This document shows, piece after piece, positions 1-7,101 of a DNA stretch of 25,293 nucleotides; the stretch's first letter is position 1, and every line of letters starts with the position of its first letter. The translations under genes and the position numbers were made by a program. A model generated the notes under the pieces. It saw nothing but the letters and a program-made list of their open reading frames with translations. It searched no databases and was not told the DNA's origin. Source of the DNA: an uncultured Dialister sp. (GTDB lineage Bacteria > Bacillota > Negativicutes > Veillonellales > Dialisteraceae); contig CAKPQG010000028.1 of NCBI GenBank assembly GCA_934178345.1, positions 1 through 25,293 of the forward strand. Reading direction: 5' to 3'.

Positions 1-360
1 AGCTAGGGATTAGGGATTGGGGATTAGGAGTGACTGGTGGCTGGTGACTGGGATTTCTCCGGCATCGTCATCCCGAGTGCAGCCGAGGGATCTTTACTGC
101 ACTGCGGGAATCAGCGTGTATGCGCTGAGGGAAAACGATGTCCTAGTGCTGCCTCACATCAGGCGATGACCGTTCTGCAATAAAGATCGAGGGCTACGCT
201 CGAAATGACGATGCGCCGCGCGAAGCGCTATCAAAACTCCGCGGCGCTTCTGATTTTTATGCGCCGCACCACCATTCCTAATTCCTAATTCCTCATTCCT
301 AATTCGCGCAAAGCTTTCATTCATAATCAGTGGACGGAGCCGCCCAAGGAGCTAACCCTG
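1..360. repeat. Intergenic repeat mosaic upstream of greA
   Basis: This gene-free stretch is made of repeats found elsewhere in the window. Positions 3-50 hold heptamers of the GGGATTA and GTGACTG types. Positions 63-101 and 176-213 are an inverted pair of the module containing GTCATYYCGAG and GGATCTTT. Positions 234-271 are a palindromic module with GCGGCGC and GCGCCGC arms. Positions 271-303 are ATTCCTA heptamers, that is GGAATTA on the other strand. Positions 309-355 are the module beginning AGCTTTCATTCATAATCA. No coding region is supported here; the gene to the left lies outside the window. Confidence 0.85.
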
Positions 361-390
361 GTCTCAAGCCGCTCATCCCCGCTTTCCCAT

Positions 391-420
391 TTGACACCCC
401 ATTTGTATATGCTATATACT
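391..420 (+). promoter_or_regulatory. Probable sigma-A promoter of greA
   Basis: A perfect TTGACA -35 box lies at 391-396. It is followed by TGCTATATACT at 410-420, which offers TATATA (413-418, 16-nt spacer, with a TGn extension) or TATACT (415-420, 18-nt spacer) as the -10. It sits about 70 nt before greA, just after the repeat mosaic ends. Confidence 0.75.
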
Positions 421-489
421 ATTAAATATGACTTCCCGTGGGATACCCCATATAAGGAATAAAATTATTCAGAAAAGAGGCAAATTGTC

Positions 490-966
490 ATGGCAGAAAT
501 GCAGCGTACCCTGGTCACTAGAGAAGGCCTTGAAAATATGCAGAAGGAGCTCGACGAACTCCGCAGTGTCAAACGCGCGGAAGTCGCGCAGCGTTTGAAA
601 GAAGCCATTGCCATGGGCGACCTTTCGGAAAACTCCGAATACGATGAAGCGAAGAATGCACAGGCGTTCCTCGAAGGCCGCATCCAGCAGCTTGAGCAGC
701 AGATCCGTACCGCACAGGTCATTGAAAAGGGAACGAAGAACCGCGTAGATGTCGGTTCTACCGTCGTCATCGAAGATATGGAAGAGCATGTGCAGGAAAC
801 CGTCACCATCGTCGGCTCCACCGAGTCGAATCCTTTCGAGGGACTGATTTCCAATGAATCTCCGGTCGGCCGTGCCCTTGTCGGTGCGAAAGCGGGCGAC
901 ATCGTCGAAGCGGATGCTCCGACCGGTGTACTGAAGTACAAGGTCATCGAGATCAAAGATAATTAA
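490..966 (+). CDS. greA: Transcription elongation factor GreA
   Basis: This 158-residue protein has the full GreA layout: an N-terminal antiparallel coiled coil (about residues 10-80) and a C-terminal FKBP-like domain that binds RNA polymerase. In the family, the coiled-coil tip enters the secondary channel and stimulates cleavage of backtracked RNA. The acidic tip residues correspond to D44 and E47 in the segment MGDLSENSEYDEAK (D41 and E44 in E. coli). Length is normal. The start at 490 follows AGAGG at 476-480 with 9-nt spacing. lysS begins 155 nt downstream on the same strand, and a greA-lysS pair is a common arrangement in Firmicutes. No oddities were seen. Confidence 0.97.
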   Translation: MAEMQRTLVTREGLENMQKELDELRSVKRAEVAQRLKEAIAMGDLSENSEYDEAKNAQAFLEGRIQQLEQQIRTAQVIEKGTKNRVDVGSTVVIEDMEEHVQETVTIVGSTESNPFEGLISNESPVGRALVGAKAGDIVEADAPTGVLKYKVIEIKDN

Positions 967-1011
967 ACGTGTTTTTTCATCCTGCACAATCCGCCGATGT
1001 CTGGCGATGCA

Positions 1012-1028
1012 GGGTTCAGAATTCAAGG
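1012..1028. repeat. Short degenerate GGGTTCA heptamer remnant
   Basis: Between greA and lysS, GGGTTCA and GAATTCA follow each other in 7-nt register, ending in AGG. They resemble the GGGTTCA family in other spacers. It is short and could be chance. Confidence 0.35.
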
Positions 1029-1121
1029 TACGGAGGCAGGACGGGCTTTTTCAAAAGTGCTGCCCTCTCGGTGCACGGGACTCTGGACCCTTTTTGTGCT
1101 ATTTATAAAGTGAGGGTAAAA

Positions 1122-3065
1122 ATGACAGAGAAAATGAATCAGAACAACGGGCCGAAGCTGAATGACCAGATGCTGATCCGTCGTGAAAAACTGGAGAAGA
1201 TCCGTGCGCTCGGCGTAGAACCATATGGTCAGAAGTTTGACTATGATCACCATGCATCAGACATCAGACAGCAGGCTGAGGAGCTCGAAAAGAATGAAAC
1301 TCATGTCCGCCTCGCTGGCCGTATCATGATCCGCCGCGGGCAGGGCAAGACCGCATTCTGTGTCCTGCGTGACCAGAGCGGCGATATCCAGCTCTATTTC
1401 AGAAAAGATGAGCTGCCGGAAAATGAATGGGCTCTCTTCAAACTCGTCGACCTCGGTGATATCCTTGGTGTCGAAGGTGTCGTTTTCACGACCCACACCG
1501 GTGAACTCACCGTCCGCGTCCTGCATTTCACGATGCTGTCCAAGTCGCTGCGTCCATTGCCGGAAAAATGGCATGGCCTCACCGACAAAGAACAGCGTTA
1601 TCGCCAGAGATACCTTGACCTCATGGTCAATCCGGAAGTCAAAGATACTTTCGTCAAGCGCGCGGCTATGATGCGCGCCATTCGCCAGTGGTATACGGAC
1701 CACGGCTTCCTCGAAGTCGAGACACCGGTCCTCCAGCCGCTCTATGGCGGTGCGAATGCGAAGCCATTCACCACCCATTTCAATGCTCTCGATATGACCA
1801 TGTATCTGCGTATCGCGCCGGAGCTTTATCTGAAGAGACTGCTTGTCGGCGGCTATGAAAGACTTTTCGAGATCACCAGAAACTTCAGAAACGAAGGCAT
1901 GGATACCCGTCACAATCCGGAATTCACCGCGATCGAAACGTACCAGGCGTATGGGGATATCGAAGACGTCATTAATCAGACGGAACAGATCGTGGAAGCC
2001 TGCGCGATGGCTGCCTATGGCACGACCAAGTTCAAGTATGAAGACACGGAAATCGATGTCAAGGCTCCATGGCCAAGACTCACCATGGCAGAAGCGGTGA
2101 AGAAATATACACCAACCCATGAAGACTTCGATGCATGCAAAACCATCGAAGATGCACGCGCTATCGCTGACCGCCTGCATGTAGAATACAGTGAATTCGA
2201 CGGCTTCGGCAAGATTTTGGCAGAATGCTTTGACGCTTATGCGGAAGAACACCTGATCCAGCCGGTTCACATCACCCGTCATCCGATCGAAGTTTCCCCG
2301 CTTTCCAAGCTGGATCCGGCTGACCCGCGCTACACCATCCGCTTCGAGTCCTACATCTATGGCCGCGAACTCGCAAACGGCTTCTCGGAATTGAACGACC
2401 CGATCGACCAGAGACAGCGTTTCGAGATGCAGGTCGAGGAAAGAAAGCACGGCGATGATGAAGCGCATCCGATCGATGAAGATTTCCTGACGGCTCTCGA
2501 ATATGGTATGCCTCCGACCGGCGGCCTCGGCATCGGTCTTGACCGTCTCTTCATGCTGATGACGAATTCCGCAAGCATTCGCGATATCCTCCTCTTCCCG
2601 GCGATGAAACCGGAAACGGCGCTCGAGAAGAAGGTCGCTAAAGAGGCAGAAGCCGCAGCGGCTGATATGGAAGAGGCTGAAGAAGCCATTGATTTCTCCA
2701 AGGTAGAGATCGAACCTCTCTTCCAGGATTTCGTAGACTTCGATACCTTCAGCAAGTCTGACTTCCGCGCTGTCAAGGTCAAGGAATGCAGCGCTGTGCC
2801 GAAGAGCAAGAAGCTCCTCAAGTTTGTTTTGGATGATGGCACGGGCACAGACCGTATCATTCTCTCCGGCATTCATGCGTACTATGAACCGGAAGAACTG
2901 GTCGGCAAGACACTGATCGCGATCACAAACCTTCCGCCACGGAAGATGATGGGGATCGACTCTTGCGGCATGCTCCTCTCGGCCATCCATCAGGAAGAGG
3001 GCGAAGAAAAGCTCCACCTCCTCATGGTCGATCGTCATATCCCGGCCGGTGCAAAGCTGTACTAA
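1122..3065 (+). CDS. lysS: Lysyl-tRNA synthetase (class II) with C-terminal tRNA-binding domain
   Basis: This enzyme charges tRNA-Lys with lysine. The first ~500 residues are an ordinary bacterial class II LysRS: an N-terminal OB-fold anticodon-binding domain, motif 1 near residue 193 (FLEVETPVLQP), motif 2 near 246 (FEITRNFRNEGMDTRHNPEF) and motif 3 near 466 (GLGIGLDRLFML). An Ala/Glu-rich helical linker (about 500-522) follows. The last ~123 residues match the Trbp111/EMAPII-like tRNA-binding domain usually seen at the end of MetRS, including NLPPRKMMGIDSCGMLLSA. At 647 residues it is about 150 longer than typical bacterial LysRS. An in-frame GTG at 969 would add 51 residues, but that extension looks non-coding. 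The ATG at 1122 follows GAGGG and is preferred; ATG 1134 is also possible. Confidence 0.95.
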   Translation: MTEKMNQNNGPKLNDQMLIRREKLEKIRALGVEPYGQKFDYDHHASDIRQQAEELEKNETHVRLAGRIMIRRGQGKTAFCVLRDQSGDIQLYFRKDELPENEWALFKLVDLGDILGVEGVVFTTHTGELTVRVLHFTMLSKSLRPLPEKWHGLTDKEQRYRQRYLDLMVNPEVKDTFVKRAAMMRAIRQWYTDHGFLEVETPVLQPLYGGANAKPFTTHFNALDMTMYLRIAPELYLKRLLVGGYERLFEITRNFRNEGMDTRHNPEFTAIETYQAYGDIEDVINQTEQIVEACAMAAYGTTKFKYEDTEIDVKAPWPRLTMAEAVKKYTPTHEDFDACKTIEDARAIADRLHVEYSEFDGFGKILAECFDAYAEEHLIQPVHITRHPIEVSPLSKLDPADPRYTIRFESYIYGRELANGFSELNDPIDQRQRFEMQVEERKHGDDEAHPIDEDFLTALEYGMPPTGGLGIGLDRLFMLMTNSASIRDILLFPAMKPETALEKKVAKEAEAAAADMEEAEEAIDFSKVEIEPLFQDFVDFDTFSKSDFRAVKVKECSAVPKSKKLLKFVLDDGTGTDRIILSGIHAYYEPEELVGKTLIAITNLPPRKMMGIDSCGMLLSAIHQEEGEEKLHLLMVDRHIPAGAKLY

Positions 3066-3076
3066 TTCAAATATAT

Positions 3077-3250
3077 CAGGCAGAGTAAGCTTCCGTGCGT
3101 GAAGTGCCGAGTGGACAGGGAGTTGTCACTCGGACGAAGAGACAGGAAGGCGATGAGTCCTCATTGTCATCCCGTCTCGCGGTACGGAAGCTGCATCCCG
3201 CTGCTGCAGAAGGCTTCCTCCTGTAGCAAGTCAAGCAGGAGGAGGTCTTT
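3077..3250 (+). promoter_or_regulatory. Tetrahydrofolate (THF) riboswitch with expression platform
   Basis: The spacer before folT matches the folT-type THF riboswitch. It has GAGTA at 3083-3087, a stem of GCTTCCGT (3089-3096) with ACGGAAGC (3184-3191), GTGAAGTG at 3099-3106, GGGAGTTGT (3118-3126), ACGAAG (3134-3139), CGCGGT (3178-3183) and GCATCCCGCT (3193-3202). Downstream, CCTCCTG (3216-3222) can pair with CAGGAGG (3236-3242), followed by a T-run (3248-3254). That hairpin includes the only good Shine-Dalgarno of folT, so repression could be translational, by termination, or both. It begins about 12 nt after the lysS stop, so it is probably transcribed from upstream; I see no clear promoter of its own. 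Confidence 0.88.
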
Positions 3251-3255
3251 TTTTC

Positions 3256-3765
3256 ATGCCTAAAAATAAAATTCATGAGCTGGTCGTGCTCGGCATTCTG
3301 ACAGGGCTCGCTGTGCTTTTGTCCTACGTCTTTGCCATCCAGACGCCCTTTGTACGCATCACTTTCGGATTTCTGCCCATCGCACTCGCGGGTGCTTTCT
3401 ACGGACCGTGGAAAGCGGGGCTGGTGGGCGCGCTGGATAATCTCATCGGCACTACGGTCATCGGGACGAGCATTTTCTTCCCGGGCTTCACGTTGTCCGA
3501 TTTTCTGACAGGCTTTCTATTTGGCTGGTTTTTCTATCATAAGGAAATCCGATTTCCCTATGTCTGTGTACCTTTTCTTCTCGTCATGCTCCTGATCCAT
3601 CTGGGGCTCAATACACTCTGGCTTGTCCTCTACTATGACAAGGCGGCTTCGGCCATCTTCCTGTCCCGCGTCATCAAGAATCTTCTTTGCTTCCCCATGG
3701 AAGTGGGACTATTTCTTGCCGTGTACAAAGCGATGGGGAAACAGGGGATCAAGGGACTGGGGTAA
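3256..3765 (+). CDS. folT: Folate ECF transporter substrate-binding (S) component FolT
   Basis: This 169-residue hydrophobic protein has about six predicted membrane segments and the look of an ECF-family S component. It would capture folates and work with a shared EcfA/EcfA'/EcfT energising module, which is not in this window. Features include VLGILTGLAVLLSYVFA in the first helix, then RITFGFLPIALAGAFYGPWKAG, a layout typical of the FolT/PanT group. The upstream THF riboswitch is independent support for folate as substrate. The start at 3256 is set by GGAGGAGG at 3238-3245. The stop is followed almost at once by GGAGTTA/GGAGTGA heptamers. Folate supply fits with purN and purH downstream, which use 10-formyl-THF. 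Confidence 0.92.
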   Translation: MPKNKIHELVVLGILTGLAVLLSYVFAIQTPFVRITFGFLPIALAGAFYGPWKAGLVGALDNLIGTTVIGTSIFFPGFTLSDFLTGFLFGWFFYHKEIRFPYVCVPFLLVMLLIHLGLNTLWLVLYYDKAASAIFLSRVIKNLLCFPMEVGLFLAVYKAMGKQGIKGLG

Positions 3766-4190
3766 AGTTAGGAGTTAGGAGTGAGGAGTGAAGGTGCGGC
3801 GCATAAAATGAAGAAGCGCCGCGGAGTTTTATACAAATAATGAACAAGTTGTTTTATATAATGGCGGGTGTTGGGGTGCGCTGCGAATGGTGCGCTCCTT
3901 CCATGGTTAGCCCCTGGGGCGTGCCGTTCACTGATTCTGAATGAAGGCTTTGCGCGAATGAGGAATTAGGAATGAAGGTGGCGGCTTCGCCGCGAATATA
4001 TATGGGCAATGCCCAAAAGTAAGTGGATAGCAGGTTTCCCGTTTGAGAGTACCTAACATCGCCCGCCTGATCGCGAATGACAAAGATTTCTCGCTTACGC
4101 TCGAAATGACGATACGAGAGAGTTTCTCAGTCACCAGTCACAAGTCACTAGTCACCCCTAATCCCTAATCCCTAGCTACTCATCCCTGCT
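3766..4190. repeat. Intergenic repeat mosaic between folT and truA
   Basis: No gene is supported in this ~460-nt spacer. It contains GGAGTTA/GGAGTGA heptamers (3769-3792), a hairpin module GCGGCGC/GCGCCGC followed by GGAGTTTT (3796-3830), the TTAGCCCC...GAATGAAGGCTTT module (3905-3955), GGAATTA heptamers (3957-3974), a GGCGGCTTCGCCGC module (3976-3990) and a segment also found near the right end of the window (4017-4045). A GATTTCTCGC...CGAAATGACGA module in inverted orientation lies at 4081-4116, and inverted GTGACTA and GGGATTA heptamers at 4129-4178. Confidence 0.85.
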
Positions 4191-4228
4191 TTCAAACTTC
4201 TCATTCTGATTTCGTAAGGAGAAACGTT

Positions 4229-4969
4229 ATGGCAAACTATTCATTTATCGTTTCCTATGATGGGAGCCGCTACGAAGGCTGGCAGCGGCAGACACGCACG
4301 GAAGAAACGATCCAGGGCAAGCTGGAAAAGGCTCTCGGAACGCTGACGGGCGAAGAGGTGCAGGTCATCGGCGCAGGGCGGACGGATGCCGGAGTCCATG
4401 CGCGGGGGCAGCGTGCGAATGTTCAGCTTTCTGTGGCGCTGCCCGTCAGGCAGCTGGAGGACGAGCTGAACCGTCTTCTGCCGGATGACATCGGTGTGTC
4501 GTGCATGAGGGTGGCGGGTGAGCGTTTTCACAGTCGTTTTTCCGCGACAGGAAAATTCTATCGTTACCGCATCCGCATGGGCAGTGAAAAGAATGTCTTC
4601 GAGCGGCGCTATGTGTGGCAGCTGGGAGAAGCGCTCGATATTCCCGCTATGGAAGAGGCCGCGCATCTTCTGGAGGGCAGGCACGACTTCAAGTCCTTCT
4701 GTGGAAATCGGCACATGAAGAAGTCCTGCGTGCGTGACGTGAAGGAGATCTCTCTTCACGTGACGGAGGGCGAGCTGGTCATGGATTTCATCGGGAATGG
4801 CTTCCTGCAGAATATGATCCGTATCCTCGTGGGGACGCTTGTCGAAGTGGGCGAGGGGAAGCGGAAACCTTCGGAGATGGAGGATATCCTCGCTGCTTGT
4901 GATCGCAGCCGCGCCGGCTTCACCGCGCCTCCCTGCGGGCTTTGCCTTGAAAAGGTGATGTATGAGTGA
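4229..4969 (+). CDS. truA: tRNA pseudouridine(38-40) synthase TruA
   Basis: TruA isomerises uridines 38-40 in the anticodon stem-loop of many tRNAs to pseudouridine. The 246-residue length is normal for the family. The catalytic motif GAGRTDAGVHARGQ is intact with the nucleophilic aspartate at D53. The C-terminal half contains the usual FIGNGFLQNMIRILVGTLVEVG helix. The start at 4229 follows TAAGGAG with good spacing. It stands alone between two repeat-filled spacers and is followed by a strong bidirectional terminator. No mutation or truncation was seen. Confidence 0.97.
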   Translation: MANYSFIVSYDGSRYEGWQRQTRTEETIQGKLEKALGTLTGEEVQVIGAGRTDAGVHARGQRANVQLSVALPVRQLEDELNRLLPDDIGVSCMRVAGERFHSRFSATGKFYRYRIRMGSEKNVFERRYVWQLGEALDIPAMEEAAHLLEGRHDFKSFCGNRHMKKSCVRDVKEISLHVTEGELVMDFIGNGFLQNMIRILVGTLVEVGEGKRKPSEMEDILAACDRSRAGFTAPPCGLCLEKVMYE

Positions 4970-5042
4970 TTGCCGGCGCCGGCCCGTCGCACCATGGGCC
5001 GATCTTCCTTTCACTGAAAAAGGGCTCGACTTTTCAGAAACA

Positions 5043-5091
5043 AAAAGGGGCTGTGAAGAAATGAGGATTCATTTCTTCACAGCCCCTTTTT
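5043..5091. terminator. Bidirectional intrinsic terminator after truA
   Basis: An 18-bp perfect stem pairs 5047-5064 with 5069-5086 around a 4-nt loop. An A-run lies before it and a T-run after it, so it can end transcription from either strand. It lies between the convergent truA and the minus-strand stress-protein gene. Confidence 0.9.
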
Positions 5092-5104
5092 ACTTTGCTT
5101 TCAT

Positions 5105-5240
5105 TTGGTTCAGGGTTCAGGGTTCAAGGTTCAGGGCTCTTGTGGCGGCTTCGCCGCCTTTTTTTAGAGATGGTATTCTCGTATCGCAGCCTTCCCCTCT
5201 AGGGGAAGGTGCCCGAAAGGGGCGGATAGGGTGACTATGG
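5105..5240. repeat. GGGTTCA heptamers, GC hairpin and CCCCTCTAGGGG module
   Basis: Positions 5108-5136 are GGGTTCA-type heptamers. Positions 5144-5158 (GGCGGCTTCGCCGCC) form a tight hairpin followed by seven Ts, so this copy looks like a terminator. Positions 5190-5232 hold paired arms CTTCCCCT/AGGGGAAG and GCCCGAAAGGGGC. The latter resembles the longer hairpin module at about 15815 and 24930. Confidence 0.75.
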
Positions 5241-5356
5241 CATGAAAGACAGCTGGGATAAGGTTTCCCGGTCACTCCTATGAGAGCTGCAAGTCCCCCG
5301 CGGCAGATGGAACGCGAAAATGAGATGATCGTTATTTCACAGCCCCTTTTATTGTT

Positions 5357-5785
5357 TTATTTCACGACGAGTACCGGGCATTTGACGTGGTGGATGACAT
5401 ACTGGCTGACACTCCCCATGACGAAGGAGGAGACAGCGCCCTTGCCGCTGTTGCCGATGACAACCATATCGATGCCCTGCTGCTCGACGATCTCCGCGAT
5501 GCCGGCACCGGGGACACCAGTTTCTACGATTTCTTCATAGTCGAGCTCGATCGGGATCTCTTCTTTCAACGCTGCGAGCAGCTTTTCAGCCTTGGTTTTG
5601 ATATTGATGAAGCCATATTTATCCAAAGTGACACCCATGATCGGATAGGCGGCTTCGCTGACATCGGCGATGCAGGTGACGACGAGCTCAGCGCCATGGA
5701 CCTTTGCGACATCGACCGCCATTTTGAAAGCGCGTTTCGAAGCATCCGAACCATCTACCGGTACGAGAATTTTTTTGATTTCCAT
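5357..5785 (-). CDS. Universal stress protein, UspA family (ATP-binding type)
   Basis: This single-domain 142-residue Usp begins MEIKKILVPVDGSDASKRAF and ends CPVLVV, as is typical. Its nucleotide-binding motif is intact: G-x2-G-x9-G-S in GNSGKGAVSSFVMGS, which marks the ATP-binding subgroup. Family members are cytoplasmic dimers linked to survival under stress; the exact role here is unknown. An upstream in-frame ATG would add 21 residues. I chose the ATG at 5785 because AAAGGAGGTAC (complement of 5791-5801) is directly upstream and the conserved N-terminal strand starts there. It is the only convincing minus-strand gene in the window. Confidence 0.95.
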   Translation of the reverse strand: MEIKKILVPVDGSDASKRAFKMAVDVAKVHGAELVVTCIADVSEAAYPIMGVTLDKYGFINIKTKAEKLLAALKEEIPIELDYEEIVETGVPGAGIAEIVEQQGIDMVVIGNSGKGAVSSFVMGSVSQYVIHHVKCPVLVVK

Positions 5786-5949
5786 TTGGGGTACCTCCTT
5801 TGGATAAAGTAAAGCGGATAAGCTTGGCAGGGAATCCTGTCTTGCCAACGATTTGCTTTTCTTATTTTATTTTAACATCATTCCGTGCAGCTTGGTATAT
5901 CTTGCGAGCAAAAAATTATTTTATGGGCTATAATAGAAAAAATGAGCTT

Positions 5950-6095
5950 AAGGGTTCCTGGTGACTAGTGACTGGTGACTAGGGACTAGTATTGCGTTTC
6001 CCTAAATAATCAGCGTTTCCTTAAGACTCCTAATCCCTAGCCACTAATCCCTAATCCCTGCTTTCAAACTTAGTGACTGGTGGCTGGGAACCAGG
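5950..6095. repeat. Heptamer arrays upstream of the 6203 gene
   Basis: Positions 5960-5987 carry GTGACTA, GTGACTG and the hybrid GGGACTA in one 7-nt register. Positions 5994-6024 are a degenerate copy of the GCGTTTCC/AATCAGCG module. Positions 6026-6060 are inverted GGGATTA and GTGGCTA units, and 6071-6089 are GTGACTG/GTGGCTG. A TATAAT at 5929-5934 precedes the array but lacks a good -35 at normal spacing. Confidence 0.8.
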
Positions 6096-6202
6096 GGTGG
6101 AGCTGCTTTTATGCGGCGCATCTCCATCTCTCGTTTCTGACTATTAACGACGCCGGGGACCAGCCGGTCTTCAGGAAATGGATATATTACGGAGGATACA
6201 CT

Positions 6203-6949
6203 ATGTTTTTCAATCTGTTTGGCAAGAATAAAGATGAATTCATCACCGCTTATGCGGGAAAGCTCGCAGAGGCTGTGCTGGAGGATGCATTGGATGAAGA
6301 TGTCCTGGAAGAGCTGATCCACTACGCGAAGGAGAAGGACCTCAGCAACAAGCAGCTCGCCAGTGCACAGGCGATGGCGTGTGACAAAGTTTTTGAAGAG
6401 CTGTATCAGGAAGGATATATGACCGATGAGGACTATGAACTATACCAGTCTCTCATCGAAGCCTGCTACATGATGAAAGAAAAGGAGAAATATCGCTATC
6501 AGACCATCGCGAAGCGCTGCAATGCCATCTACAAGATCCAGGAGGAAGGACTGCTCCCGAAGATCAATCCGGACTATGCCAGCGTGAAGTATCGTGAGGG
6601 CGAAGCACTTCATTTTGCCGCATCGGCCAAGCTCATGAAGCTTTCCGGTACCAATGAGAAAGGACTGGTGATTTCTAAAGACTCGCCCTTCCGGGCGGGA
6701 AGCCTCAAGGATCCCAGCAATGGCCCGTGGAAAGAAGAGATTCAGGGCGCTTTCTGGATCACGACTGAGCGCGTCGGCTTCCGCGGAAAGAATGCGGCTT
6801 TCACACTGGAAATCAAAGACCTCGACCACGCAGAGCTCGACCAGGGACCCCTCCGCCTGTATGAAAAGGGCAAGGACCTGCCCGAAGCCGTCCGCCTCGA
6901 CGACTACGAGATGGCGGGGGTTATATTGACAAATCTGCTGCAGAGATAG
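6203..6949 (+). CDS. Unrecognised 248-residue protein with possible PH/GRAM-like C-terminal domain
   Basis: I cannot assign a named family with confidence. The N-terminal half (about 1-120) is acidic and helical, rich in Glu, Asp and Lys, with no signal peptide or membrane segment, so it is probably cytoplasmic. The C-terminal part (about 130-248) alternates short strands, including GEALHFAASAKLMK, GAFWITTERVGFRG and AFTLEIKDLDHAEL, and ends in a helix. That pattern, especially the WITTERVGF strand, resembles bacterial PH/GRAM-like folds. The frame is open from 6080, but the ATG at 6203 is preferred: GGAGG lies at 6191-6195 and the upstream part is repeat-derived. The stop codon TAG shares its G with the first unit of a heptamer array. 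Confidence 0.8.
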   Translation: MFFNLFGKNKDEFITAYAGKLAEAVLEDALDEDVLEELIHYAKEKDLSNKQLASAQAMACDKVFEELYQEGYMTDEDYELYQSLIEACYMMKEKEKYRYQTIAKRCNAIYKIQEEGLLPKINPDYASVKYREGEALHFAASAKLMKLSGTNEKGLVISKDSPFRAGSLKDPSNGPWKEEIQGAFWITTERVGFRGKNAAFTLEIKDLDHAELDQGPLRLYEKGKDLPEAVRLDDYEMAGVILTNLLQR

Positions 6950-7067
6950 TGACTAGTGACTAGTGACTGGTGACTAGGGATTAGACATCAGACATCAGAC
7001 ATCAGACGTCAGACATCAGGCGTCAGACATTAGACATCAGACATTAGACATCAGACATTTGGCATCC
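6949..7067. repeat. Seventeen in-register heptamers spanning three families
   Basis: From the last base of the upstream stop codon, 17 consecutive 7-bp units follow with no phase slip. First come four GTGACTA/GTGACTG units, then one GGGATTA, then about ten GACATCA/GACATTA/GACGTCA units and two degenerate ones (GACATTT, GGCATCC). The array ends about 35 nt before the nitroreductase start. Confidence 0.92.
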
Positions 7068-7101
7068 GCTATTTGCGAGCATTTTCAAGGAGGAAATCAT
7101 T

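Larger units (their letters stand above)
4970..5356. other. Gene-free spacer between truA and the convergent stress-protein gene
   Basis: This stretch lies between convergent genes and holds no credible gene. Apart from the terminator and repeats listed separately, it contains GCCGGCGCCGGC-like palindromic sequence just after truA (4972-4984). It also has a second partial copy of the terminator arm, TTTCACAGCCCCTTTT, at 5335-5350. The short open frames crossing it are made of repeats. Confidence 0.7.

Noticed and set aside
3..50. Telomere-like repeats suggesting a linear replicon end
   Set aside because: GGGATTA resembles telomeric repeats by chance; the arrays are internal, short and spread over the whole window.
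969..1121. N-terminal extension of LysRS from a GTG start
   Set aside because: The 51 extra residues are unlike LysRS, contain repeat-like sequence and lack a ribosome binding site; ATG 1122 has one.
1257..3038. Long open frame antisense to lysS (593 codons)
   Set aside because: It is a mirror of a highly conserved gene, lacks a ribosome binding site and known motifs, and similar antisense frames lie opposite most genes here because of codon bias.
3928..4134. Minus-strand open frame in the folT-truA spacer
   Set aside because: Composed entirely of repeat modules; no start signal.
4962..5540. Short plus-strand frames after truA and over the stress-protein gene
   Set aside because: They overlap the terminator, repeats and the opposite strand of a convincing Usp gene.
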